DNA of 64,000 nt from Pseudomonas sp. PDM04 (GCF_014851765.1 NZ_JACVAI010000003.1:186001-250000), one strand, 5' to 3'. Positions 43,710 to 53,175 are shown, counted from the stretch's first letter. The notes: a model not told the origin generated them from the sequence alone. Numbers and translations: made by a program.

Positions 43710-44025
43710 CCGGCGTCCACCGACATCGCGGGCTTTCCTCGCCCCCTGTGGGAGCGAGCCTGCTCGCGATTGCGGTGTGTCAGCCTGACATTCCTTTACT
43801 GACAGCCCCTCATCGCGAGCAGGCTCGCTCCCACAGAGGGAGGCATCCGTCCTCCCGACCAGCGCCACGCCGCTGTTTTTTCCCTGTCATATTCCCCATG
43901 CATCCTCCTTGGACCAGAGACGCAGCTTCGCGCTCTGCATCCCGAACTTTCTTCTCGTGCCGGCGGTCATTTACTGTAGACACGCCCCTGGCACTTCGTT
44001 TTCGGACTATTGAGTGGTGATCGAG
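43710..44025. other. 316-base spacer between thrC and the DUF3509 gene
   Basis: It contains a complete REPIN (43746-43836) and about 190 bases with no convincing ORF. The DUF3509 promoter should lie near 43960-44000 but I could not assign it with confidence. Confidence 0.6.
43746..43836 (+). repeat. REP doublet (REPIN), GAGCCTGCTCGC type
   Basis: CTGTGGGAGCGAGCCTGCTC and inverted GAGCAGGCTCGCTCCCACAG, about 45 bases apart, just after thrC. Confidence 0.92.
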
Positions 44026-44310
44026 ATGGAAAGTATCTGCCTATTGCTCGGTGAGGCTCTGAGCCCGTATCAGGTGACATTGACACCGTCAGGCACCCAT
44101 GGCGAATGCCTGGTGACCTTGAAGAGCGCCACCGGCGCTATCGTCGTCGAACGACCTTTCAACCAGGCTCAGTTGACCGACAAGCGTTTGCTCACCGATG
44201 TGGTCGACGGTTTGCACCGCGATCTGATGATTGCCGAAGGGCGCCTGGAACCCTGTGTGATTGCGGCGTTGCGCAATGCCGCACAGGAAAAGGTCGTGGC
44301 TCGCGCTTAA
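44026..44310 (+). CDS. DUF3509 domain protein
   Basis: A 94-residue protein beginning MESICLLLGEALSPYQVTLT, with the later segments HGECLVTLKSATGAIVVER and LLTDVVDGLHRDLMIAEGRL. It matches the small DUF3509 family, which is nearly restricted to Pseudomonas and has no defined function. It looks like a soluble alpha/beta protein with no signal peptide. The ATG at 44026 is used; a GTG four codons upstream (44014) is an alternative. A candidate small RNA follows directly downstream on the same strand. Confidence 0.85.
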   Translation: MESICLLLGEALSPYQVTLTPSGTHGECLVTLKSATGAIVVERPFNQAQLTDKRLLTDVVDGLHRDLMIAEGRLEPCVIAALRNAAQEKVVARA

Positions 44311-44327
44311 GTGAATTTTCTTTCACG

Positions 44328-44356
44328 GGAACCTTCCCGGCCCAACGCCGGTCAGA
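44328..44356 (+). promoter_or_regulatory. Possible AlgU (sigma-22)-type promoter
   Basis: GGAACCT, a 17-base spacer and TCAGA resemble the AlgU consensus GAACTT-N16/17-TCTGA. It would start RNA near 44362, downstream of the DUF3509 stop. Confidence 0.4.
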
Positions 44357-44361
44357 GTTTG

Positions 44362-44472
44362 TAACAGCAGGATCAAGCATTGTGCTCCGGTGCTTGGCGC
44401 TTGCTGCCACTGGTCTTGATATAGGCCACGTTTAACCCCGAGTCGTCTCCCCACTTCTCGGGGTTTCTTTTT
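44362..44472 (+). ncRNA. Candidate structured small RNA, about 110 nt
   Basis: No ORF is seen here. The segment 44365-44406 folds into an imperfect hairpin: CAGCA pairs with TGCTG and CAAGCA with TGCTTG, with a small internal loop between. It is followed by single-stranded sequence and then a good terminator hairpin. An AlgU-like promoter lies just upstream. The alternative is a structured 3' untranslated region of the DUF3509 mRNA. Confidence 0.45.
44434..44472 (+). terminator. Rho-independent terminator
   Basis: CCCCGAG (44436-44442) pairs with CTCGGGG (44457-44463), followed by TTTCTTTTT. Confidence 0.88.
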
Positions 44473-44484
44473 GCCCGCGATTTG

Positions 44485-45357
44485 TCACGGCCGCCCTTGT
44501 TGCTCGAAATACGCCCTGGATTCCTCCAGGTAGGCGCTGCGACTTTCCGGGTCCAGCCATGCAGAGTAGGCCTCGCTCAAATGCTGGTGAGGCAGTTTGC
44601 GCAGCAACTGGTTGATCTCGCTGATTGCCTGCCGGCCCTTGGGCGTGTCGGTACAACCGATGTACCCCGACAGGTACTTTTCCGCACCCCGGATCGGATA
44701 AAACTGCAGCTCATCCTCCGCAATACCCTGCTGTTGGGCCTGATAGCGAATCTCCGGGCGGTAGCCCAGCAGGAAGCGCAAACGACCCAGGCGCTGCATC
44801 TGCAGCAGGCTGCCCAGGGCATCGTTGCCGTAGTGCGGGGTCAGCGCCTCGGCCGGCGCCCGTTTGAGCAACGCATCCAGGTACTCGCCATAGTTGCGTT
44901 CGGCAATCACGCCCAATTGCTCGCGACCGCTGGCCAGCAATTGCGCCAGGTCCACTTCGCCGTCATGCAGGTAGGGGGCAATCACTTCATGATCGACCCG
45001 GCGCACGGCCAGGCCGTTACTCATGGCACGAAACACCGGGATGGAAAACGCGATCCAGCGCTCGCGCTCCCGGCTCCAGTTCAAGGCCGCATCGCACGTC
45101 AGGGAAGGCTCGTGGAGCATTTGCAGGGCGCGGGCGCGATTGACCCGCATCAGGACATGCCGGTATTGCGGCATGTCTGCGGTCAACAGGGGCAACAACT
45201 GGTCGATCACGCCCTGGCCCTTTTTCGGCCCTTCGAAAATCGTCAGTGGGGGCAGGTCGCGCAAGAGCCAGATCAGGGTTTCCCTGGGTTGGGCCATGGC
45301 CGAAGGCACCGGGCCGGCGAGCAGCCAAGCCATCGCGAACGTGCATGCGACCTTCAC
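44485..45357 (-). CDS. Periplasmic binding-like protein, TIGR02285 type
   Basis: A 290-residue exported protein resembling extracellular solute-binding proteins of family 3, in the group named TIGR02285. A signal peptide (VKVACTFAMAWLLAGPVPSAMA) precedes a mature domain starting with IWLLRDLPPLTIF and GQGVIDQLLPLL. The two cysteines C-x(n)-C near LTCDAALNW and YIGCTDTPKG may form a disulfide. The ligand is unknown, and no ABC transporter genes are adjacent. The GTG at 45357 is the most sensible start because it gives the signal peptide; the ORF runs further upstream into the CoA transferase gene. It is probably co-transcribed with that gene. Confidence 0.75.
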   Translation of the reverse strand: MKVACTFAMAWLLAGPVPSAMAQPRETLIWLLRDLPPLTIFEGPKKGQGVIDQLLPLLTADMPQYRHVLMRVNRARALQMLHEPSLTCDAALNWSRERERWIAFSIPVFRAMSNGLAVRRVDHEVIAPYLHDGEVDLAQLLASGREQLGVIAERNYGEYLDALLKRAPAEALTPHYGNDALGSLLQMQRLGRLRFLLGYRPEIRYQAQQQGIAEDELQFYPIRGAEKYLSGYIGCTDTPKGRQAISEINQLLRKLPHQHLSEAYSAWLDPESRSAYLEESRAYFEQQGRP

Positions 45358-45406
45358 ACCCCACGACAAGTTGTGCGGGGTGAGGGGCGCAAGCGGGCGC
45401 CTCAGC

Positions 45407-46606
45407 TTAGATGGCCCCGTCTTTGCGCAGCTGTGCGATCTGTTCCGTGTCGTAGCCAAGATCGTTGAGTACCTGCACATTGTGTTCGCCCAACTGCGGC
45501 CCGACCCATTGCGAAGTGCCAGGTGTCTCTGAGAGTTTCGGCACGATTCCCGGCATCTTGAAATCTTTGCCATCCGGCAGCTTCGCCTTCAAGAACATTT
45601 CCCGCGCCAGGTATTGCGGATCGCTGAACATGTCCTCGGCACTGAAGATCCGGCTGGCGGGCACCTCGGCCTGATTCAACTGCTGCATGACCGTGTCCAG
45701 CGGCAGCGAGTTGACCCAGCGATCGATGACCCCATAAAGCTCGTCCCGGCGGCTGTCGCGCCCGTCGTTGCTGGCCAGCGTCGGGTCGTTGGCCAGGTCT
45801 TCGCGGCCGATGACCCGCATGAAGCGCTTGAAGATCGCGTCGCCGTTGGCGCCGATCTGCACGTGCTTGCCATCGGCGCTGGTGTGGATCGACGACGGCG
45901 TGATGCCCGGCATGATGTTGCCGGTACGTTCACGGATGAAACCGAACACGTCGAACTCCGGGACCATGCTTTCCATCATGGCGAAGATCGCTTCGTACAA
46001 CGCCACATCGACCACCTGGCCGAGGCCGCCGTTGACTTCGCGATGACGCAGCGCCATCAGCGCCCCGATCACGCCCCACAGCGCGGCAATCGAGTCACCG
46101 ATGGAAATCCCGGTGCGTACCGGTGGCCGGTCCTCGAAACCGGTGATGTAGCGCAGACCGCCCATGGACTCGCCGACGGCGCCGAAGCCTGGCTGATCCT
46201 TCATCGGGCCGGTCTGGCCGAACCCCGACAGGCGCACCATGACCAGCTTCGGGTTCAGCGCGTGCAGGACATCCCAACCCAGGCCGAGCTTCTCCAGGAC
46301 ACCGGGGCGAAAGTTCTCGATCAGGATGTCCGCCTCGCCCAGCAGTTTTTTCAGGATCGCCAAGCCCTGCGGGTGTTTCAGGTTCAGGGTCAGGGACTTC
46401 TTGTTCCGTGCCTGGACGAACCACCAGAGGGAAGTGCCTTCGTACAGCTTGCGCCATTTGCGCAATGGATCGCCGCCATCGGGAGACTCGATCTTGATCA
46501 CTTCGGCACCGAATTCACCGCAGATGCGCGAGGCAAACGGCCCGGCAATCAACGTGCCCAGTTCGATGATTTTCACCCCTGAGAGGGGTTTGGCGGATAA
46601 CGACAT
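45407..46606 (-). CDS. CaiB/BaiF family CoA transferase
   Basis: A 399-residue class III CoA transferase that moves CoA between carboxylic acids through an aspartyl intermediate. The probable nucleophile is D171 in GISIGDSIAALWG. Other family marks are IIELGTLIAGPFASRICGEFGAEVIKIE at the N-terminus (shown in part), ENFRPGVLEKLGLGWD and GFGQTGP. The substrate cannot be inferred: neighbours are not a catabolic operon. AGGA lies 6 bases before the ATG at 46606. The binding-like gene starts 50 bases downstream. Confidence 0.93.
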   Translation of the reverse strand: MSLSAKPLSGVKIIELGTLIAGPFASRICGEFGAEVIKIESPDGGDPLRKWRKLYEGTSLWWFVQARNKKSLTLNLKHPQGLAILKKLLGEADILIENFRPGVLEKLGLGWDVLHALNPKLVMVRLSGFGQTGPMKDQPGFGAVGESMGGLRYITGFEDRPPVRTGISIGDSIAALWGVIGALMALRHREVNGGLGQVVDVALYEAIFAMMESMVPEFDVFGFIRERTGNIMPGITPSSIHTSADGKHVQIGANGDAIFKRFMRVIGREDLANDPTLASNDGRDSRRDELYGVIDRWVNSLPLDTVMQQLNQAEVPASRIFSAEDMFSDPQYLAREMFLKAKLPDGKDFKMPGIVPKLSETPGTSQWVGPQLGEHNVQVLNDLGYDTEQIAQLRKDGAI

Positions 46607-46752
46607 GCTGAATCCTGTAGGACAAGGCTTGGCTGATAGAGCGTTTTAGCACAGCCAACCGTCCGGCGTGCAAGGTTGATGGTCAGCAATTCGTTGAATG
46701 CCCGTCGCATCGGTTAGACTTGCCGCCTTTCCACGTATCAAGAAGCCCGTTC

Positions 46753-47295
46753 ATGGCCCAGCCGTCCACGACCTACAAGTTTGAACTGAACCTCACCGAC
46801 CTCGACCGCAGCATCTACGAGTCAGTGAAGCAGACCATCGCCCGTCATCCGTCGGAAACCGAAGAACGCATGGCCGTGCGCCTGCTGGCATACGCCCTTT
46901 GGTACAACGAACAGCTGTCGTTTGGCCGCGGTCTGTCGGACGTTGATGAGCCGGCGCTGTGGGAAAAGAGCCTGGACGATCGCGTCCTGCACTGGATCGA
47001 AGTCGGCCAGCCGGACGTCGATCGCCTGACCTGGTGCTCGCGCCGTACCGAACGCACCAGCCTGCTGGCCTACGGCAGCCTGCGTGTCTGGGAAGGCAAG
47101 GTGATCCCGGCGATCAAGAACCTGAAGAACGTGCACATTGCGGCCGTTCCGCAGGATGCCCTGGACATTCTGTCCAAGGACATGCCACGGGTGATCAAAT
47201 GGGACGTGATGATCAGTGACGGGACGATTTTCGTGACCGACGACCGGGGTCAGCACGAAGTCCAGTTGCAGTGGCTGAGCGGCGAACGCGGCTGA
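46753..47295 (+). CDS. YaeQ family protein
   Basis: A 180-residue protein beginning MAQPSTTYKFELNLTDLDRS, with the family stretches RHPSETEERMAVRLLAYALW, WIEVGQPDVDRLTWCSRRTER and HIAAVPQDALDIL. YaeQ has a PD-(D/E)xK nuclease-like fold but no established activity. It was reported as a high-copy effect on haemolysin expression in E. coli relatives, which says little about its normal role. I use the ATG at 46753; an upstream ATG (46720) lies in non-conserved sequence. It precedes recJ by 58 bases in the same direction, an order kept in Pseudomonas. Confidence 0.93.
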   Translation: MAQPSTTYKFELNLTDLDRSIYESVKQTIARHPSETEERMAVRLLAYALWYNEQLSFGRGLSDVDEPALWEKSLDDRVLHWIEVGQPDVDRLTWCSRRTERTSLLAYGSLRVWEGKVIPAIKNLKNVHIAAVPQDALDILSKDMPRVIKWDVMISDGTIFVTDDRGQHEVQLQWLSGERG

Positions 47296-47353
47296 TTTTT
47301 CAGCGTATCGTCCGGTTTTATCCTACGTATCCAAGAGAAGCACCTGTCACCCC

Positions 47354-49063
47354 ATGCGCATCGAACCTCGCCTGTTGCCCGAAACCCTGCCATTCCTCGG
47401 TGATCTGCCGCCGCTGCTGACGCGTCTGTACGCGGCGCGGGGCGTGCAGACCGAGGCTGAACTGGACAAGAGCCTGGCACGGCTGATTCCGTTTCAGCAG
47501 CTCAAGGGCATCGACGCGGCGGTCGATCTGCTGGTGACGGCCCTGGAGCAGCGCCAGCGGATTCTGATCGTCGGCGACTTCGACGCGGACGGCGCCACGG
47601 CCAGTACCGTGGGCACGTTGGGCCTGCGCCTGTTGGGCGCCGCGCATGTCGACTACCTGGTGCCGAACCGTTTCGAGTACGGCTACGGCCTGACACCGGA
47701 AATCGTCGAGGTGGCGCTGACTCGTGGGCCGCAGCTGTTGATCACCGTGGACAACGGCATCTCCAGCGTCGAGGGCGTGGCGGCAGCGAAGAAGGCCGGG
47801 CTCAAGGTGCTGGTCACTGATCACCACTTGCCGGGCGACGAGCTGCCGCTGGCCGATGCCATCGTCAATCCTAACCAGCCCGGTTGCGACTTTCCGAGCA
47901 AGGCACTGGCCGGTGTCGGGGTGATTTTTTATGTGCTGATGGCCCTGCGCGCGCGGTTGCGCAGCCTCGGCTGGTACAACAGCCAGCCGCAGCCGAATAT
48001 CGGCGAGTTGCTCGATCTGGTGGCGCTGGGCAGCGTCGCCGACGTGGTGCCGCTGGATGCCAATAACCGGATCCTGGTGCACCAGGGCCTGGAGCGGATT
48101 CGCGCCGGGCGTGCGCGGCCGGGGATCAAGGCGATCCTCGAAGTCGCCAAGCGCGACCCTGCGCGCATCACCTCCACCGACCTGGGGTTCATCGTCGGTC
48201 CGCGCTTAAATGCGGCGGGGCGCCTGGATGACATGAGCCTGGGCATCGAGTGCCTGCTCACCGAGGATGCCGCTGTCGCGCGGGACATGGCCGCCCAGCT
48301 CGACGGCATGAACCAGGACCGTAAATCCATCGAACAGGGCATGCAGCGCGAGGCGCTGGCTCAACTGAAGGATTTGCCGGTGGAATCGATGCCGTTCGGC
48401 CTGTGCCTGTTCGACCCCGAGTGGCACCAGGGGGTGATCGGCATCCTGGCGTCGCGCATGAAAGAGCGCTATTTCCGCCCGACCATCGCCTTTGCCGATG
48501 CCGGCGACGGCCTGCTCAAGGGCTCGGGGCGCTCGGTCCAGGGGTTTCACATTCGCGACGCCCTGAGCGTGGTCGCGGCGCAGCATCCCGACCTGATCAG
48601 CAAGTACGGCGGCCACGCGATGGCGGCGGGCCTGACGCTGCCCGAAGCGAATTTCCCGCTGTTCGCCGAAGCCTTCGACGCCGAAGTGCGCCGACAATTG
48701 CGCGAAGAAGACCTGACCGGGCGCCTGCTGTCGGACGGTACGCTGGCGGTCGAGGAGTTTCACCTCGAGCTGGCCCGTGCCTTGCGCCATGCCGGCCCTT
48801 GGGGCCAGCACTTCCCGGAGCCGTTGTTTCACGGGGTGTTCCAGCTGGTGGAGCAGCGTGTGGTTGGCGAGCGGCACCTCAAGGTGGTGCTCAAAAGCGA
48901 GTGCGGCTCGGTGAAGCTCGATGGCATCGCGTTCGGCATCGACCGCGATATCTGGCCGAACCCGACGATCAAATGGGTCGAACTGGCCTACAAACTCGAC
49001 CTCAACGAGTTTCGCGGGGTTGAAACCGTACAGCTGATGATTGCCCACATCGAGCCGCGTTAA
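47354..49063 (+). CDS. recJ: Single-strand DNA exonuclease RecJ
   Basis: The 569-residue 5'-3' exonuclease works in mismatch repair and RecF-pathway recombination. The DHH-family metal motif is DFDADGATA (residues 75-83), followed by TVDNGISSVEG, VTDHHLPGDELP and PNQPGC. The DHHA1 domain contains GSGRSVQGFHIRDAL and KYGGHAMAAGLTL. The C-terminal OB-like domain ends VQLMIAHIEPR. The ATG at 47354 fits the family start. A REP doublet of the GAGCCGGCTCGC type follows the stop. Confidence 0.97.
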   Translation: MRIEPRLLPETLPFLGDLPPLLTRLYAARGVQTEAELDKSLARLIPFQQLKGIDAAVDLLVTALEQRQRILIVGDFDADGATASTVGTLGLRLLGAAHVDYLVPNRFEYGYGLTPEIVEVALTRGPQLLITVDNGISSVEGVAAAKKAGLKVLVTDHHLPGDELPLADAIVNPNQPGCDFPSKALAGVGVIFYVLMALRARLRSLGWYNSQPQPNIGELLDLVALGSVADVVPLDANNRILVHQGLERIRAGRARPGIKAILEVAKRDPARITSTDLGFIVGPRLNAAGRLDDMSLGIECLLTEDAAVARDMAAQLDGMNQDRKSIEQGMQREALAQLKDLPVESMPFGLCLFDPEWHQGVIGILASRMKERYFRPTIAFADAGDGLLKGSGRSVQGFHIRDALSVVAAQHPDLISKYGGHAMAAGLTLPEANFPLFAEAFDAEVRRQLREEDLTGRLLSDGTLAVEEFHLELARALRHAGPWGQHFPEPLFHGVFQLVEQRVVGERHLKVVLKSECGSVKLDGIAFGIDRDIWPNPTIKWVELAYKLDLNEFRGVETVQLMIAHIEPR

Positions 49064-49064
49064 G

Positions 49065-49133
49065 CCATCGCGAGCCGGCTCGCCCCCACGGGATTTGCAT
49101 GTGCCACGTGGAAGCGAGCCGGCTCGCGAAGCG
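49065..49133 (-). repeat. REP doublet, GAGCCGGCTCGC type
   Basis: TCGCGAGCCGGCTCGCCCCC and then GGAAGCGAGCCGGCTCGCGA, outward arrangement, spacer of about 25 bases, just after recJ. Confidence 0.8.
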
Positions 49134-49329
49134 ATTTCCGTCCCGCGAATTCCGCGGAACCCTCCGCCATCCCCCATTGTCGACTAGGCTCTAAGCACTG
49201 CTTGATTGGCCTTGTGACGTCTTGTCGAATTGTTTGCCCGCGGGGGCGGGTGCTGCGCCTTCTTTCCTGTCACTCGTCGACTTGTCAAACAGAACCCTGG
49301 AGCCTGACCACTGATTCGAGAGGTGCCCC

Positions 49330-50436
49330 ATGAGTCTGCTGCTTGAACCCTACACCCTTCGCCAACTGACCCTGCTCAACCGCATCGCGGTGTCGCCAAT
49401 GTGCCAGTATTCCAGCGTCGATGGCCTGGCCAATGACTGGCACCTGGTGCACCTTGGCAGCCGTGCAGTGGGCGGCGCCGGGCTGATTTTTACCGAAGCC
49501 ACGGCCGTGACGGCCGATGGACGCATCACCGCGCAAGACCTCGGTTTGTGGAATGACCAACAGATCGAACCGCTGCAACGCATCACGCGTTTCATTGCCG
49601 CCCAGGGGGCTGTCGCGGGCATCCAGCTGGCACACGCCGGACGCAAGGCGAGCACCCATCGCCCATGGATCGGCAAACACGGCAGCGTCAAGCCCGAAGA
49701 CGGCGGCTGGACCCCGGTCGGTCCGTCGCCCATCGCCTTCGACCCGCAACACACGCAACCCAAGCCGCTGGATGAAGGTGAAATCGCCGAGGTCATCCAG
49801 GCCTTCGTGGTGGCGGCACAACGTGCATTGACCGCCGGTTTCAAGGTGGTCGAGGTCCACGCCGCGCACGGTTACCTGCTGCATCAATTTCTCTCGCCGC
49901 TGAGCAACCAGCGGCGCGATCAATACGGTGGTTCGTTCGAAAACCGCATTCGTCTGGTGTTGCAAGTCACCGAAGCGGTGCGTGCGGTGTGGCCCGAGGA
50001 GCTGCCGGTGTTTGTCCGTGTCTCGGCCACCGATTGGGTCGAGGACGGCTGGAACCCAGATGAAACCGTGGAACTGGCGCGACGCCTGAAGGACCTGGGG
50101 GTGGACCTGATCGACGTGTCCTCGGGCGGCACGGCGGCCAACGCGGAAATTCCCACGGGCCCCGGCTACCAGACCCGTTTCGCCGAGCGGGTGCGCAAGG
50201 AATCCGGCATGGCCACCGGCACAGTCGGGATGATCACTGAACCGGCCCAGGCCGAGCACATTCTGCGCACGTGCCAGGCCGACATCATTTTCCTGGCCCG
50301 CGAACTGTTGCGCGATCCGTACTGGCCGCTGCACGCGGACGACGACCTGGGCGGGCGCAAGGCGGTCTGGCCGGCGCAGTACCAACGCGCGACCCACCGC
50401 GATCAGCCGATCCATGAGGCGGATTTGCGCGATTGA
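49330..50436 (+). CDS. Old yellow enzyme family NADH:flavin oxidoreductase
   Basis: A 368-residue FMN TIM-barrel protein of the YqjM/XenA class of ene-reductases. The class mark is C25 in SPMCQYS, which tunes the flavin. The substrate-binding histidine pair H177 and H180 is in EVHAAHGYLLHQFLSP, followed by NQRRDQYGGSFENR. Members reduce activated C=C bonds in enones or nitro compounds. The true substrate is unknown and there is no neighbouring regulator on the same strand. A 266-base spacer upstream contains a REP doublet but no clear promoter. The ATG at 49330 follows GAGAGGTGCCCC. Confidence 0.95.
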   Translation: MSLLLEPYTLRQLTLLNRIAVSPMCQYSSVDGLANDWHLVHLGSRAVGGAGLIFTEATAVTADGRITAQDLGLWNDQQIEPLQRITRFIAAQGAVAGIQLAHAGRKASTHRPWIGKHGSVKPEDGGWTPVGPSPIAFDPQHTQPKPLDEGEIAEVIQAFVVAAQRALTAGFKVVEVHAAHGYLLHQFLSPLSNQRRDQYGGSFENRIRLVLQVTEAVRAVWPEELPVFVRVSATDWVEDGWNPDETVELARRLKDLGVDLIDVSSGGTAANAEIPTGPGYQTRFAERVRKESGMATGTVGMITEPAQAEHILRTCQADIIFLARELLRDPYWPLHADDDLGGRKAVWPAQYQRATHRDQPIHEADLRD

Positions 50437-50466
50437 TTGAATCGACACAACTCCGGCCGGGCTCCC

Positions 50467-50492
50467 CTGTAGGAGCAAGTTTGCTCCTACAG
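50467..50492. repeat. Short palindrome, REP-related or terminator
   Basis: CTGTAGGAGCAA and TTGCTCCTACAG (sharing the loop) form a perfect inverted repeat between the converging OYE and OpgC-like genes. It resembles a REP variant with TAGGAGCAA in place of GGGAGCGA. Confidence 0.7.
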
Positions 50493-50493
50493 T

Positions 50494-51615
50494 TCAGGCC
50501 GGTACGGCGTGCGTGCGATTCAACCGCTTGTTGAACTCCAGCCACGCCCCCAGCAGGGCCATCAATCCGGCGCCCACCAGTGCAGTGAATATCTGCATGG
50601 CAAACGCGTCGTCGGTCATGGCGTTGATCATGTCGGCCAGCGGAGCCAGCAGTACCCCGAGGCAGAAGATTTCCAGGGAGTAACGCCCCATGCGACAGGA
50701 TTGTTGCGCCAGCCAGTTTTGCGTCCAGCCGGTGTCCGGCAGCAGCCTGGCCGTGACATACGCCATGGCCAGGAAATGCAGAAGCCGCACGGGGGACAGG
50801 TCGGTCTTGCTGATCGGGTACAGCAGGTTGCTCAGCCAGGCTGGCATCACGGCGTCGTGTATTTCCGGCCAACGCCAGGAGAGGGTGATCACACCGGTGA
50901 TGACCACGTACAAAGCCGCGCTGACAAATAACGGCTGACGGGCCAGCGGCCGGGTATCGGGCAAGCGCGCCTGCTGGCCGTGGCTGGCCGCGGCACCGCC
51001 GAGCACGAACAGCAACTGCCAGACGACCGGGTTGAAGTACCACACGCCATCCTTGATGGCCGCCAGGTTCCAGCCGAACCACGGCGCCAGCAGGTACACC
51101 GTCAACGACACCGCCACCGCGATCCAGGCCTTGTGCACCAGCAGCGGCAGCGCCAGCGGCAAACCGGCCAGCAACACGATGTACAGCGGCAGTGGGTCCA
51201 TGAGGTTCGGTTTGAAGCGCAGCAGCAGTTCATCCGTGAGGGCCTGCTGCGGGTTGGTGATGAAATGCTGCATGCCCATTTCTTCCACCAGGTCCCGGGT
51301 TTCCACGTGGCTGTTGGCGAAGAACACGATGCCCATCAGCATCGCCAGAAGGAAAATGTGCACCACGTAGAGCACCCAGGCGCGGCGCAGGATTTTCAGG
51401 CAGGCGAACAGGTAACCGTCGCGCTTGAGGATTTTCCCGTAGGCCAGGACGGCGGCATAACCGGCCAGGAACACGAATATCTCGGCGGCGTCGCTGAAAC
51501 CGAAGTTGCGCGGGGTGATTTGCCCCAGGGGGTTGTGCGGAACGTGATCCCAGAAGATGAAGATCAGCGCCAGGCCGCGGAAAAAGTCGATTCGGTGATC
51601 GCGTTCAGACGTCAT
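50494..51615 (-). CDS. OpgC domain membrane protein
   Basis: A 373-residue membrane protein with about ten helices. It matches the OpgC family of inner-membrane acyltransferases, which succinylate periplasmic glucans in other species. The opening MTSERDHRIDFFRGLALIFIFWDHVP has the family's RxxDxxRGLA-like motif (RIDFFRGLA) and the following H. FLAGYAAVLAYG and the later RLLHFLAMAYVTARLL are also typical. The role here could be modification of another polysaccharide. I choose the ATG at 51615 because the ORF upstream is non-conserved and runs into the gtrA spacer. It diverges from the gtr cassette. Confidence 0.88.
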   Translation of the reverse strand: MTSERDHRIDFFRGLALIFIFWDHVPHNPLGQITPRNFGFSDAAEIFVFLAGYAAVLAYGKILKRDGYLFACLKILRRAWVLYVVHIFLLAMLMGIVFFANSHVETRDLVEEMGMQHFITNPQQALTDELLLRFKPNLMDPLPLYIVLLAGLPLALPLLVHKAWIAVAVSLTVYLLAPWFGWNLAAIKDGVWYFNPVVWQLLFVLGGAAASHGQQARLPDTRPLARQPLFVSAALYVVITGVITLSWRWPEIHDAVMPAWLSNLLYPISKTDLSPVRLLHFLAMAYVTARLLPDTGWTQNWLAQQSCRMGRYSLEIFCLGVLLAPLADMINAMTDDAFAMQIFTALVGAGLMALLGAWLEFNKRLNRTHAVPA

Positions 51616-51853
51616 GACAGCGGGCTCGTGAACGGGTGTTGATGTGAAGATTGCGCAGCGCCAGTGTCGCGCGCCGCACATAGCGGCGCGCAGGGTGGCG
51701 TGATTCGCCAATAAATGCAAAGTGGGGATATTACGGGATGTTGAAATGTTGTTTAACCGCTGGTCCGAAAACGACCATGACCTGTGATTTCTGACAGTAG
51801 ACAGGCGCGCCTGGAGCCAGGACTGTAGGCAGCAGTTAAACAGGGTTCTCAAC

Positions 51854-52228
51854 ATGCGACGGTTATGGAAAGGCTTTTCCAGCTATGCCGTGATTGGGGT
51901 CGCCAACACCCTCATTCATTGGCAGATGTTCTTCGTCCTGACCACGGCCGCCGAGCTCAGCCAGGCACTGGGCAATTTCCTGGCGTTTTGCGTTGCCGCC
52001 TCGTTTTCCTTCTATGTGAACGCCGTCTATACGTTCAACTCGCGGGTGTCGATGTGGCGCTACCTGCTCTTCGTCGGCTTCATGGGCATGCTCAGCTACG
52101 GCCTGGGCTTCATCGCTGACAGCTATGGCATACGCCGCCTGGTGACGGTCGTTACGTTTTCGCTGCTGAGTCTGTTCCTGGGTTTTCTCTACGCCAGGTT
52201 TGTCGTGTTTCGGGACGCTGAAGCTTGA
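51854..52228 (+). CDS. GtrA-like flippase
   Basis: A 124-residue protein with four membrane helices, opening [20 protein letters not shown]. It has the GtrA family segments [29 protein letters not shown] and ends [11 protein letters not shown]. GtrA proteins are thought to flip bactoprenol-linked sugars across the inner membrane. The gene is first in a three-gene cassette; its stop overlaps the start of the glycosyltransferase gene. The 238-base spacer upstream contains a CCTGG/CCAGG hairpin near 51810 but no clear promoter. Confidence 0.88.
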   Translation: MRRLWKGFSSYAVIGVANTLIHWQMFFVLTTAAELSQALGNFLAFCVAASFSFYVNAVYTFNSRVSMWRYLLFVGFMGMLSYGLGFIADSYGIRRLVTVVTFSLLSLFLGFLYARFVVFRDAEA

Positions 52229-53175
52229 ACATCTCGCTGGTCGTGCCGGTGTACAACGAGGAGTTGGCCATTCAGGGGTTCTATCGAGCGGTGCGCAATG
52301 AACCTTCCCTGAGTACGCACCGGATCGAAATCATATTCATCAACGATGGCAGCTCCGATAGCACGGCGGATCTGGCCCAGGCCATCGCGCTGCACGATGC
52401 CGATGTGGTCTTGATCAATTTCTCGCGCAACTTCGGCAAGGAGCCCGCGTTGTTCGCCGGCCTGGAGTACGCCAGTGGCGATGTCGTCATCCCCATGGAC
52501 GTTGATCTGCAAGACCCGATAGACGTTATCCCAAGATTGATCAGCGAATGGCAAAACGGCGCCGACGTCGTACTGGCCAAACGTCTTCATCGGTCCTGCG
52601 ATAGCCTCCTCAAGCGTCAGTTTGCGGCTTTGTTCTATCAATTGCTCAACCGGATGGCTTCGACCCGCATCGAAGAAAATGTGGGCGACTTTCGCTTGAT
52701 GGACAGGAAAGTCGTGGAGGTGATCAAGGGCCTGCCAGAGCAGCAGTTGTATATGAAGGGCGTGTTGTCCTGGGCTGGGTTCACGACATGCATTGTCGAA
52801 TACGAGCGGGCTCCACGGGCTGTCGGGCGGAGCAAGTTCAATGGTTGGAAGTTGTGGAACCTGGCGCTGGAAGGCATCACTTCGTTCAGCACCGTGCCGC
52901 TGCGGGTCTGGTCCTACGTGGGCGGCGTCATTTCGCTGATGGCGCTGGGCTATGCGGTCTACATGGTGCTGGACAAGCTACTGTTCGACAACGATGTGCG
53001 CGGGTATCCGTCGCTGATGACTGCAGTTCTGTTTCTGGGTGGGGTTCAACTGATCGGTATCGGCATCCTTGGCGAATACATCGGGCGGATCTATATGGAG
53101 GCCAAGCATCGGCCGCGGTATGTCATACGGAACATCGTCAGGAACAGCGACCCCTCACTCAAACGTGTTGTATGA
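52225..53175 (+). CDS. GtrB-like family 2 glycosyltransferase
   Basis: A 316-residue enzyme of the bactoprenol glucosyl transferase type. The GT-A domain shows [11 protein letters not shown] at the start and the metal-binding DVDLQDP motif in [16 protein letters not shown], then [10 protein letters not shown]. Two C-terminal membrane helices (about 230-255 and 265-290) are typical of GtrB/DPM1-like proteins. The start is TTG at 52225; TTGA overlaps the gtrA stop. Its own stop overlaps the next ATG. The family product is a polyprenyl-phosphate sugar used by the third protein. Confidence 0.9.
   Translation: MNISLVVPVYNEELAIQGFYRAVRNEPSLSTHRIEIIFINDGSSDSTADLAQAIALHDADVVLINFSRNFGKEPALFAGLEYASGDVVIPMDVDLQDPIDVIPRLISEWQNGADVVLAKRLHRSCDSLLKRQFAALFYQLLNRMASTRIEENVGDFRLMDRKVVEVIKGLPEQQLYMKGVLSWAGFTTCIVEYERAPRAVGRSKFNGWKLWNLALEGITSFSTVPLRVWSYVGGVISLMALGYAVYMVLDKLLFDNDVRGYPSLMTAVLFLGGVQLIGIGILGEYIGRIYMEAKHRPRYVIRNIVRNSDPSLKRVV

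Noticed and set aside
52788..53171. Upstream extension of the GtrC-like frame by 128 codons
   Set aside because: It lies entirely inside gtrB in another frame; the ATG at 53172 overlaps the gtrB stop and gives a normal protein.
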